Positions 8,309 through 14,674 of a stretch of 14,689 bases of DNA are shown here, one piece after another. The notes beneath the pieces are model-generated. The model made no database searches. It saw only the letters and a list, made by a program, of their open reading frames with translations, and was not told the DNA's origin. Each line of letters opens with the position of its first letter. The first letter of the stretch is position 1. Source of the DNA: an uncultured Ruminococcus sp. (GTDB lineage Bacteria; Bacillota; Clostridia; Oscillospirales; Ruminococcaceae). A program made the position numbers and the translations under genes. The stretch is from contig ONNL01000078.1 of assembly GCA_900319195.1 (NCBI GenBank), positions 1 to 14,689 on the forward strand, written 5' to 3'.

Positions 8309-9648
8309 CCGATATTTCCTCCGACGGAAACGGAGTCTGCCGCATTGACGAAATGGCTGTATTCGTGCCTATGACCGCTGTGGGCGATGTTATCGACGTG
8401 AAGATAGTCAAGGTGCAGAAGAGCTTTGCTTTCGGAATTATCGACAGTATCATCACTCCCTCTCCCGACCGTATCACAGACAGCTGTCCTGTATATAAGA
8501 CCTGCGGCGGCTGTCAGCTCAGACATATAAGCTATGAGGCGGAGTGCAGGATGAAGCAGTCCGTCGTTGAAAATTCGTTCCGCCGCATAGGCGGCATAGA
8601 GGCGGAATATGACAGCTTCATCGCCGCGGACACCTGCTCCCGTTACCGCAACAAAGCACAGTTCCCCGTGGCAAATGTCGGCGGCAGAGCCGTGTGCGGA
8701 TTCTTTGCGCCGAGAAGTCACAGGCTCATTCCCGTGACAGACTGCGGATTACAGCCCGAGGTCTTTACGGAAATACTTAAAGTCTGCATGGAGTACATAA
8801 ACAAAAAGCACATCTCCGCATATTCCGAGGAGTCGCACTCTGGCATCATCAGGCACATCTACCTTCGCCGAGGTGCACATTCTGGCGAGATAATGGTCTG
8901 TATCGTGGTGCGAAAGGAAATCAGCAGACAGCTTGCTCCGCTGTGCCGCATACTTGAGGAGCGCTTCCCGAGTATAAGGAGCATTGTCATGAACATCAAT
9001 CCCGAGAGGACGAATGTGATACTCGGGAGCCGCTGTGTCACGCTAAGCGGAAGCGACGTGATAACCGACGTGATGTGCGGAAATACTGTGGAAATTTCGC
9101 CGCTGTCGTTTTATCAGGTCAACACCGTGCAGGCGGAGAGACTGTATGCGAAGGCTCTTGAATATGCCGCTCCGAAGGACACCGACATCATTGCCGACCT
9201 CTACTGCGGCGCAGGCACGATAGGTCTTTCAATGGCTGAAAAATGCGGAAAGATCGTGGGAGTTGAGATAGTCCCCGAGGCTGTTGAGAATGCAAAGAGG
9301 AACGCAAAGCTCAACGGGATCCACAATGCAGAATTCTACTGCGGCGACGTAGGTAAGGTCTTTGCGGAGCTCAGGGAAAAGGGCTGCTGTCCCGACATTA
9401 TAGTCGTTGACCCGCCGCGCAAGGGCTGCTCCGAGGAGACTCTTGCGGTCATCGCGGACGCTGCTCCCGAAAAGATAGTCATGATCTCGTGCAATCCCTC
9501 GACTGCCGCTCGTGACGCAGCATGGCTATCGCAGAACAACTACTCCGCTGTAAAAATTTGCGGCGCAGACCTCTTTCCGAGGACTCGGCACGTTGAGTGT
9601 ATAGTGTGTATACAAAAAACCGAAAAGAAAGAAGGCTCGAAATCCTAA
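8272..9648 (+). CDS. rlmD: 23S rRNA (uracil-C5) methyltransferase, RlmD/RumA family
   Basis: A 458-residue SAM-dependent methyltransferase of the TrmA/RumA family, which makes 5-methyluridine in RNA, most likely 23S rRNA. It has a TRAM RNA-binding domain (about 1-60), an iron-sulphur binding set (Cys72, CGGC with Cys78 and Cys81, and Cys158), the SAM motif DLYCGAGTIG (309-318), VDPPRKG (379-385), and the catalytic Cys407 in ISCNPSTAARD. The near-terminal HVEC (440-443) is the usual family ending. The start lies 37 bases inside hemZ but has an excellent ribosome binding site (AAGGAGGAGGT, 8255-8265), so the overlap is real. Family members differ in target base (U747, U1939), which cannot be decided from sequence alone. 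The Lys/Glu/Ser-rich tail after HVECIVC may come from the AT-rich DNA that begins there (see the accessory patch). Confidence 0.92.
   Translation: MPEKNQVCRAEITDISSDGNGVCRIDEMAVFVPMTAVGDVIDVKIVKVQKSFAFGIIDSIITPSPDRITDSCPVYKTCGGCQLRHISYEAECRMKQSVVENSFRRIGGIEAEYDSFIAADTCSRYRNKAQFPVANVGGRAVCGFFAPRSHRLIPVTDCGLQPEVFTEILKVCMEYINKKHISAYSEESHSGIIRHIYLRRGAHSGEIMVCIVVRKEISRQLAPLCRILEERFPSIRSIVMNINPERTNVILGSRCVTLSGSDVITDVMCGNTVEISPLSFYQVNTVQAERLYAKALEYAAPKDTDIIADLYCGAGTIGLSMAEKCGKIVGVEIVPEAVENAKRNAKLNGIHNAEFYCGDVGKVFAELREKGCCPDIIVVDPPRKGCSEETLAVIADAAPEKIVMISCNPSTAARDAAWLSQNNYSAVKICGADLFPRTRHVECIVCIQKTEKKEGSKS
9589..9603 (+). other. Possible mobile-element attachment core in the end of rlmD
   Basis: CACGTTGAGTGTATA encodes His-Val-Glu-Cys-Ile near the end of the methyltransferase. 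The same codons in streptococcal rum/rumA genes are, as I recall, the attachment core for several integrative elements (recalled core CACGTGGAGTGCGTA; 12 of 15 bases agree). Conserved protein sequence explains part of the match. No second copy was found between here and 10224. Composition turns AT-rich directly after it. Confidence 0.3.
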
Positions 9649-9671
9649 AGTCACAGGTGCCATATTCTTAT

Positions 9672-9791
9672 ATGAACTACAGACCGAAAGGACGGCAATC
9701 CTATTACGAAAAAGAAGTATTAAATGGATATATAGATGCTTTTATCAATCTGAATCGTATACCCATTTTACTTGGAGGGAAATTATTATAA
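9672..9791 (+). pseudogene. Short AT-rich ORF, probable remnant of a foreign gene
   Basis: An open frame that closes at 9791 and encodes a 39-residue peptide from ATG 9672 (MNYRPKGRQSYYEKEV... ending LGGKLL). The same frame stays open upstream into the end of the methyltransferase gene, to 9597. No ribosome binding site precedes the ATG. The codons are AT-rich and unlike those of the surrounding genes. I recognise no domain. It reads like the end of a larger protein cut off on its left side, in keeping with mobile-element debris, and lies just before a terminator. A real small protein cannot be excluded. Confidence 0.3.
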
Positions 9792-9808
9792 TATCATATC
9801 ATTTATCT

Positions 9809-9839
9809 GAGGCTGACCCAAAATCAGCCTCCATTTTTT
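9809..9839 (+). terminator. Intrinsic terminator upstream of the 66-codon ORF
   Basis: An 8-bp perfect stem GAGGCTGA (9809-9816) / TCAGCCTC (9824-9831) with a 7-base loop, followed by CA and six T (9834-9839). This is a good rho-independent terminator for the housekeeping cluster or the ORF remnant before it. A ribosome binding site begins only four bases after the T-run, so it could also act as an attenuator. Confidence 0.8.
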
Positions 9840-9857
9840 ATGAAGGGAGTTTTTTCT

Positions 9858-10058
9858 ATGAAAAAGCTAAGTTTATTTCAAAAGTTTGATTTTTCTGCAT
9901 GGCAGACAGGAAAGTCATTCATGGTACAATCTGCCAAATTCAATGCTAAGAAAGGCTGTGTCACTCTTGATGTTGTAATTGTCGAGGATAAGACCAATTA
10001 TGGTGACTCGACAATAAGCAACATTTTTGAGAAATTCAAAAAAAAGCAGTTTTGGTAG
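9858..10058 (+). CDS. Unrecognised 66-residue protein in AT-rich accessory patch
   Basis: I do not recognise this protein. It begins MKKLSLFQKFDF, has a central stretch rich in beta-forming residues (GCVTLDVVIVEDKTNYG) and ends abruptly with a basic run (FEKFKKKQFW). There is no signal peptide or membrane helix. A good ribosome binding site (AAGGGAG, 9843-9849) lies eight bases before ATG 9858, which I prefer to the ATG at 9840 that precedes that site. AT-rich codons set it apart from the genes on both sides. The abrupt end suggests it may be the N-terminal part of a longer protein. The arrangement of terminator, ribosome binding site and small gene resembles modules of integrative conjugative elements, but this is only an impression. 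No clear promoter sits between the terminator and the ORF. Confidence 0.5.
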   Translation: MKKLSLFQKFDFSAWQTGKSFMVQSAKFNAKKGCVTLDVVIVEDKTNYGDSTISNIFEKFKKKQFW

Positions 10059-10171
10059 CAGATCCGGTTGTAAAAATTCGGATTTCCCCTATTATATATC
10101 AACCAACAGTTCAAAAACCTCTCCATTTTACAGGGCAAAATGATGATTTCAGGAAAAATTCAAAAAATGTG
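10059..10171. other. AT-rich non-coding stretch before the signalling operon
   Basis: No ORF or RNA gene is supportable here. A weak plus-strand promoter-like pair is present (TTGTAA 10068-10073, 16-base spacer, TATTAT 10090-10095), with no start codon suited to it. The rest is AT-rich with A- and T-tracts. It probably belongs partly to the accessory patch and partly to the upstream region of the response regulator. Confidence 0.4.
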
Positions 10172-10201
10172 TTGCAATTGGAATCAGTTATATGGTAAAA
10201 T
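10172..10201 (+). promoter_or_regulatory. Promoter of the two-component/HD-GYP operon
   Basis: There is a -35 TTGCAA (10172-10177), an 18-base spacer and a -10 TAAAAT (10196-10201) preceded by an extended -10 TG (10193-10194). Transcription would start near 10208, at the edge of the G-rich ribosome binding site, giving a leader of only about 17 bases before the TTG start. Confidence 0.6.
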
Positions 10202-10224
10202 ATGTACAAGGGGGGGTGGATAAC

Positions 10225-10887
10225 TTGATAGACATTCTTATAGTTGAGGACGACAAGGAGCTTGCCGACCTACTCACCGACTTTCTGCGTGCAGAGGATT
10301 ACACTGTAACGGTCACGGAAAGTGGTGAACGTGCTGTGGAGCTCTATGAAAAATACGGAGCAAGGCTCGTAGTGCTCGACATCAATCTTCCTGATGTGAG
10401 CGGATTTGCTGTCTGCTCGAAGCTGCGCGAAAATGCCGATACTCCGATACTCATAGTCAGTGCAAGGACTGACAAGGAGGATAAGCTCTCGGGGCTCGAT
10501 CTCGGAGCTGACGACTACATAGAAAAGCCGTATGACATAGACATTCTAATTGCGAAGATAAAGGGCATCTTCAAGCGCAGGTACAGCCGCGAGACTCTTT
10601 CGGCAAGCGGAATCACGCTCGACCTTGTAAACCGCACGGCAGAGATAGACGGGAAGCCTGCCGAGCTTCCGTCAAAGGAATTTGACCTGCTCGCACTGCT
10701 AATCGAAAATCAGGGCAAGGCGCTCAAAAAGGAATACCTTTTCAACACGGTCTGGGGCAGCGACAGCGATTCGGAGCTGCAAACGCTGCACGTCCACATA
10801 AACCGCCTGCGTCAGAAGCTCGGTGACGACCCCAAAAATGCAAAGCGTCTGCTGACCGTATGGGGAGTGGGGTATAAGTTCGTATGA
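10225..10887 (+). CDS. OmpR/PhoB-family response regulator
   Basis: A DNA-binding response regulator, 220 residues from the TTG at 10225. The receiver domain (1-115) has the acidic pair Asp9/Asp10 (IVEDD), phospho-acceptor Asp52 (VVLDINLP), Ser79 in place of Thr, Tyr98 and Lys101 (DDYIEKPYD). A winged-helix output domain (about 125-220) has the family features ELPSKEFDLLALL, HVHINRLRQKLG and the ending VWGVGYKFV. The TTG start is inferred. The G-rich site (10208-10219) lies five bases before it, and the product then begins exactly where family members do. The in-frame ATG at 10192 lies inside the promoter and has no ribosome binding site. The stop overlaps the kinase start (ATGA), so the two are co-translated partners. 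Target genes are unknown; autoregulation of this operon is the usual expectation. Confidence 0.9.
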   Translation: MIDILIVEDDKELADLLTDFLRAEDYTVTVTESGERAVELYEKYGARLVVLDINLPDVSGFAVCSKLRENADTPILIVSARTDKEDKLSGLDLGADDYIEKPYDIDILIAKIKGIFKRRYSRETLSASGITLDLVNRTAEIDGKPAELPSKEFDLLALLIENQGKALKKEYLFNTVWGSDSDSELQTLHVHINRLRQKLGDDPKNAKRLLTVWGVGYKFV

Positions 10888-12095
10888 AGACCTTCAACAG
10901 AATGTGCATTGCTGTCATAGCGGTGTTCCTTGTACTTGCGGCAGCGCTGAATCTGCTGCTCATCGGCAAAAAGTCCGACACCGACGGGATATACCGTGTT
11001 GAAGCAGATCGTCTCGGGGACGAAATTGCCCGAACAGGCAGCTGGGATCTCTCGAAGTATCCTCACCTCACCGCAGTTCACACGGGCGGCGATATATATA
11101 AAAGCGAAGAGCAGTATCTCATTCTCGACATAAACGGTACGCTCTACCGCGTTGAATACATAACCGGGCGCGGACATACCAATATGATACTCGCAAACTG
11201 CATTTTGGGGACAATGTTCCTGCTCATTATCGGTCTGCTGGTGTATATAAGGCGGCATATCATCACTCCTTTCGGTCGGCTGAAAAACATCCCGAGGGAG
11301 CTTGCAAAGGGAAATCTCTCCGTGCCGATACCCGAGGAGAAAAGCCGAATATTCGGAAAGTTTACGTGGGGAGTAAATCTCCTGCGCGAAAAGATAGAGG
11401 GCGACAGGCAAAAGGAGCTGTCAATGCAGAGGGATAAAAAGCTGCTCCTGCTCTCGCTCTCGCACGACATCAAGACTCCGCTCTCTGCCATAAAGCTCAA
11501 CGCAAAAGCGCTCGAGCGAGGTCTATACAAGGACGAGGAGAAACGCCGCTCGGCAGCCGAGAGCATCAACAAGCGTGCTGACGAGATAGAGAGCTTCGTG
11601 AGCGAGATAACAAAGGCAGCAAGCGAGGACTTCATGAGCTTTGAGGTGCACGAGGGAGAGGTATTCCTGAATGCTGTCCTCGAAAAGATATATGCGCGAT
11701 ATGCTCATCAGCTCGCAGCGTCAGGCACGGAATTAGTTATAGCAGAGCACTACGACTGCATTCTCTCGTGTGACCCCGACAGGCTCGGTGAATGCCTGCA
11801 AAATCTCATTGAAAATGCGATAAAATACGGCGACGGCAGGCGCATAGAGCTGAGCTTCGACAAAATGGACAGCTGCGAGCTCATCACTGTCACGAATACA
11901 GGCTGCACTCTTGAGGAAAAGGAGCTCCCTCAGATATTCAGCAGCTTCCACCGCGGCAGCAATGCCGAGAATATACAGGGCAACGGTCTCGGACTTTTCA
12001 TATGCAAAAGGCTGATGTCACTGATGAACGGCGAGGTCTATGCCGAGATAAAGGACGGCTGCTTCTGTGTGACTCTTGTTGCAAGACTGGCATGA
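10884..12095 (+). CDS. Membrane sensor histidine kinase
   Basis: The partner kinase of the response regulator, 403 residues. Two membrane helices (about 8-27 and 101-122) enclose a small extracellular sensor region of about 73 residues; a HAMP-like linker follows (about 122-175). The dimerisation/phosphotransfer domain has SHDIKTPL with phospho-accepting His194. The ATP-binding domain has the N box NLIENAIKYG (307-316), the F box FSSFHRG (352-358) and the G2 box GNGLGLFI (366-373). The G1 box reads VTNTG instead of the common DxGxG, as in VanS-like kinases. The ligand is unknown; the short sensor loop has no recognised fold. The gene overlaps the regulator stop by four bases and is followed after 21 bases by the HD-GYP gene. 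Confidence 0.92.
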   Translation: MKTFNRMCIAVIAVFLVLAAALNLLLIGKKSDTDGIYRVEADRLGDEIARTGSWDLSKYPHLTAVHTGGDIYKSEEQYLILDINGTLYRVEYITGRGHTNMILANCILGTMFLLIIGLLVYIRRHIITPFGRLKNIPRELAKGNLSVPIPEEKSRIFGKFTWGVNLLREKIEGDRQKELSMQRDKKLLLLSLSHDIKTPLSAIKLNAKALERGLYKDEEKRRSAAESINKRADEIESFVSEITKAASEDFMSFEVHEGEVFLNAVLEKIYARYAHQLAASGTELVIAEHYDCILSCDPDRLGECLQNLIENAIKYGDGRRIELSFDKMDSCELITVTNTGCTLEEKELPQIFSSFHRGSNAENIQGNGLGLFICKRLMSLMNGEVYAEIKDGCFCVTLVARLA

Positions 12096-12116
12096 CCGTT
12101 TTCAGAAGGAGGTCTT

Positions 12117-13829
12117 ATGGGAAAAATACAGATATTCTATGATGTGATGTTCGTAATATCAATGCTGCTGACGCTTCTCTATGCAAAGCTGTGGCATAAG
12201 CATTTCAGCATAAATCTGTCGCTCACCTTTATTTTCATAGCCATTGCAAACCTCGGCTATGTGCTGATCACGCAGGCTTCGGGCTACAGCGACGCTATAA
12301 TGGCTCAGAAAATAGTATACATCGGCGGCTGCTTCCTCATGCTCTTCACGATGCTGAATATATTCGACATTTGTAAGATAAACCTGCCGAAATGGTCGAA
12401 ATTCGCGTTTATATTCATATATATGGCGATATATTTCAGTGTGCTCACCATCGGAAGCAGCGGCATATTCTACAAGTCGGTTGATATTGACAGCTCGGGT
12501 GAAACGCTGAAGATAATCAAGGAATACGGCTTCATGCACACCTTCTTCTATATCATAACGGGCATAAACTTCATCCTGAGCTTCGGAGCTATCATATACA
12601 GCCTCAAAATGAAGAAGGAGTTTTCAAAAAAGATAGTATGGCTGCTGTTTATACCCGAGGCAGTGTCGTTTTTCAGCTTCTTTGGCGGAAGGCTCATAAC
12701 AAGCGACTTTGATATCCTCCCCGCTTCGTATGTGTTTGCCCAGATAATGTACCTGCTGATAGCGCATAAAATGTGCCTTTATGACGTTACCGAAACAGCC
12801 GTTGACTCCCTCGCAGAGACAGGAGCAACAGGCTTCGTGTCCTTCGATAAGGAGCTGCGCTATCTCGGAAGCAATCAGACCGCAAAGGACACCTTCCCCG
12901 AGATAAGCAGCTTTGTCGTTGACAAGACTCTGCCGAAGGGAGCAAAGTACTCAGCGGAGATACTCTCGTGGATAAAAGGCTTCATTGCCGATAACAACAA
13001 CGACAAATACTATTTCAGCAGCAATGACAGGATATACCTCATTGACGTGAACTACCTCTTCGATGAGTCAAAGAAATGCGGCTATCAGCTTGTGATAACC
13101 GACGATACCGTCAATCAGCAGAATATTCAGCTCATGAAAAACTACAACACTCAGCTCGAGCAGGAAGTTAGTGAAAAGACTGCCGACATCATCAAGATGC
13201 ACAATAACCTCATAAGGAGCATGGCGATGATGGTCGAAAGCCGCGACAACTCCACAGGCGGTCACATCATCAGGACGAGCGATGTTGTAGAGATACTCAT
13301 GGACTATATCATGCAGGACGAGGACTTCACCTCGGAATTCAACATCACGAGCACCTTCCGCCGCAACATCATCAAGGCTGCTCCGCTCCATGATATCGGC
13401 AAGATTGCAGTCGATGACGCGGTGCTCAAAAAACCGGGAAGGTTCACCGACGAGGAATACGAAAAGATGAAGCGCCACGCTCCCGAGGGTGCGAGAGTCC
13501 TGCACAATATACTGAAAAACACCGACGACGAGGACTTCAAGCGTCTTGCCGAAAACGTGGCTCGCTATCACCATGAGCGCATGGACGGCTCGGGCTATCC
13601 CGACCACCTCTCAGGTGAGGACATACCGATAGAATCGCGTATCATGGCAATTGCCGATGTCTACGACGCACTTGTCAGCAAACGTGTCTACAAGGACAGC
13701 ATGAGCTTTGAAAAGGCAAACGGCATCATGCTTGAAAGCTTCGGAAAGCACTTCGACAGACGCCTTGAAAAGTTCTATCTCTCGGCAAGGGAAAAGATAG
13801 AGGAATACTACGTGACAGAGCAGTCATAA
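12117..13829 (+). CDS. 7TM sensor with HD-GYP cyclic-di-GMP phosphodiesterase domain
   Basis: A 570-residue membrane protein predicted to hydrolyse cyclic-di-GMP. Residues 1-220 form seven hydrophobic helices (about 8-24, 31-50, 64-82, 94-112, 140-162, 173-190, 203-219), like the seven-helix N-terminal domain of some histidine kinases. A PAS-like region (about 228-330) and a short coiled coil (about 335-362) lead into the HD-GYP domain (about 365-560). All hallmark residues are present: His383, His425-Asp426 with Lys429 (LHDIGK), His454 (KRHAPEG), His485-His486 (YHHE), DGSGYP (490-495) and Asp514 (ADVYDAL), so the domain is probably active. A strong ribosome binding site (AAGGAGGT, 12106-12113) precedes the ATG. 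Third gene of the signalling operon, so its level may depend on the two-component pair. No GGDEF cyclase lies in this window to supply substrate. Confidence 0.9.
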   Translation: MGKIQIFYDVMFVISMLLTLLYAKLWHKHFSINLSLTFIFIAIANLGYVLITQASGYSDAIMAQKIVYIGGCFLMLFTMLNIFDICKINLPKWSKFAFIFIYMAIYFSVLTIGSSGIFYKSVDIDSSGETLKIIKEYGFMHTFFYIITGINFILSFGAIIYSLKMKKEFSKKIVWLLFIPEAVSFFSFFGGRLITSDFDILPASYVFAQIMYLLIAHKMCLYDVTETAVDSLAETGATGFVSFDKELRYLGSNQTAKDTFPEISSFVVDKTLPKGAKYSAEILSWIKGFIADNNNDKYYFSSNDRIYLIDVNYLFDESKKCGYQLVITDDTVNQQNIQLMKNYNTQLEQEVSEKTADIIKMHNNLIRSMAMMVESRDNSTGGHIIRTSDVVEILMDYIMQDEDFTSEFNITSTFRRNIIKAAPLHDIGKIAVDDAVLKKPGRFTDEEYEKMKRHAPEGARVLHNILKNTDDEDFKRLAENVARYHHERMDGSGYPDHLSGEDIPIESRIMAIADVYDALVSKRVYKDSMSFEKANGIMLESFGKHFDRRLEKFYLSAREKIEEYYVTEQS

Positions 13830-13833
13830 GGGG

Positions 13834-13873
13834 GAGCTGCCGCCGACTGTCATACGGTACGGTCACACAGCTC
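13834..13873 (+). other. Two-part stem-loop after the HD-GYP gene
   Basis: GAGCTG (13834-13839) pairs with CAGCTC (13868-13873). Inside it, GACTGT (13845-13850) pairs with ACGGTC (13859-13864) using one G-U pair, around an 8-base loop. There is no T-run behind it, so it is not a standard terminator. It may protect the upstream mRNA end or be a processing site. A -10-like TATAAT (13881-13886) follows but lacks a good -35. Confidence 0.4.
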
Positions 13874-13913
13874 TGACGAATATAATATCACAAAACAAAA
13901 AGGAGTTTTTAAA

Positions 13914-14099
13914 ATGAAGCAGCTTAAAGTAGTTACCGACAGATGTCCGCAGAATCACCCGTGCCCGTCAGTGAGGGTCTGTCCCGTAGGAGCACTGACA
14001 CAGAGCGGCTTCTCCGCCCCGAAGGTGAACGAGGAAAAATGTATACGCTGCGGAAAGTGCAGCAATTTCTGTCCCAAGAAAGCACTTGTCCTCGAATAA
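13914..14099 (+). CDS. Small ferredoxin-like 4Fe-4S binding protein
   Basis: A 61-residue protein that should carry at least one [4Fe-4S] cluster, probably as a small electron carrier or an accessory to a redox enzyme. The second half has the classical motif C-x2-C-x2-C-x3-C-P (Cys43, Cys46, Cys49, Cys53). The first half has only three cysteines with unusual spacing (Cys11-x5-Cys17-x5-Cys23-Pro). Cys23 can complete the cluster held by Cys43/46/49, leaving Cys11, Cys17 and Cys53 for a second site, which lacks one standard ligand. AAGGAG (13900-13905) precedes the ATG. The redox partner is not evident from the neighbours, and whether it shares a transcript with the HD-GYP gene is unclear. I am confident of the protein type, not of its task. 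Confidence 0.85.
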   Translation: MKQLKVVTDRCPQNHPCPSVRVCPVGALTQSGFSAPKVNEEKCIRCGKCSNFCPKKALVLE

Positions 14100-14103
14100 G
14101 CAC

Positions 14104-14117
14104 GTCAGATATCTGAC
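14104..14117. promoter_or_regulatory. Perfect 14-base palindrome, operator candidate
   Basis: GTCAGATATCTGAC is a perfect palindrome five bases after the ferredoxin stop codon. It overlaps the -35 element of the candidate promoter for the VOC gene. Having no loop, it is more plausible as a binding site for a dimeric regulator than as an RNA hairpin. No regulator gene lies alongside. Confidence 0.4.
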
Positions 14118-14142
14118 AAAAATGTAAAATATCCGATATAAA
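14113..14142 (+). promoter_or_regulatory. Candidate promoter of the VOC gene
   Basis: A -35 CTGACA (14113-14118), an 18-base spacer and a -10 TATAAA (14137-14142); each element differs from consensus at one base. Transcription would start near 14149, inside a second dyad, CCGCG (14145-14149) / CGCGG (14155-14159), leaving a leader of about 30 bases. Confidence 0.5.
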
Positions 14143-14178
14143 TTCCGCGTGTTTCGCGGTACAATACAGGAGTAAACT

Positions 14179-14574
14179 ATGAGCCTGATAAAAGCTATCC
14201 ACCACGTCGCTATACGCTGCTGCGGTATCGACAGCTACATCAAAGCCGTCAGCTTCTACACAGATGTTCTCGGAATGAGCGTCATTCGCAGCTGGGGAAG
14301 CGCTGAGAGCTCCGCCTGCATGGTCGGCAGCGGCAGCTGTATACTCGAGCTGTATGCAAGCGGCACAAAGCCTATTGAGCGCAACCGACTGATACACATT
14401 GCATTTGAGACGGACGACGTTGACGAGTGTATCCGCAGAGTAAAAGCCGCAGGCTGTGATGTCCTGCACGAGCCGAATGACCGCGATATACCGTCAAAAC
14501 CGCCGCTCCCGATAAGAATGGCTTTCTGCTATGGTCCGAACGGTGAGGAGATAGAGTTTTTCAGTCTCAGATAA
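14179..14574 (+). CDS. VOC superfamily protein (glyoxalase I / dioxygenase-like)
   Basis: A 131-residue single-domain protein of the vicinal oxygen chelate superfamily (glyoxalase I, fosfomycin resistance proteins, extradiol dioxygenases). The two beta-alpha-beta-beta-beta repeats are recognisable: HHVAI...FYTDVLGM near the N-terminus, and LIHIAFETDDVDECIRRVKAAG in the second half. Plausible metal ligands sit at the usual places: His9, Glu57 (ILELYAS), His73 (LIHIAF) and Glu126 (GEEIEFF). The C-terminal GPNGEEIEFF is typical. The substrate cannot be assigned; methylglyoxal adducts are only one possibility. AGGAG (14168-14172) lies six bases before the ATG. It probably has its own promoter, overlapped by a palindrome, so it may be inducible. 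Confidence 0.85.
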   Translation: MSLIKAIHHVAIRCCGIDSYIKAVSFYTDVLGMSVIRSWGSAESSACMVGSGSCILELYASGTKPIERNRLIHIAFETDDVDECIRRVKAAGCDVLHEPNDRDIPSKPPLPIRMAFCYGPNGEEIEFFSLR

Positions 14575-14633
14575 AACAGACGGGTATTCAAGCTTTATGT
14601 GGTCTTTGCCATAAGCGGCGTTCGCATTTGCCT

Positions 14634-14661
14634 ATTATACCATAAACCCTCGACCCGTCAA
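14634..14661 (-). promoter_or_regulatory. Strong minus-strand promoter facing the VOC gene
   Basis: On the minus strand there is a -35 TTGACG (14656-14661), a 16-base spacer and a perfect -10 TATAAT (14634-14639) with an extended -10 TG before it. Transcription would begin near 14627 and run left, antisense to the end of the VOC gene. No minus-strand protein gene is visible there. Confidence 0.55.
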
Positions 14662-14674
14662 GACTATACAAAGC

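Noticed and set aside
10192..10224. ATG start for the response regulator
   Set aside because: It overlaps the -10 region, has no ribosome binding site, and adds eleven residues absent from the family.
13068..13607. Minus-strand ORF of 179 codons inside the HD-GYP gene
   Set aside because: The plus-strand frame holds every HD-GYP catalytic residue. The antisense frame resembles nothing I know.
14598..14630. Ten-codon minus-strand reading frame after the orphan promoter (MRTPLMAKTT)
   Set aside because: It has no ribosome binding site. A frame this short is expected by chance, so I did not call a leader peptide.
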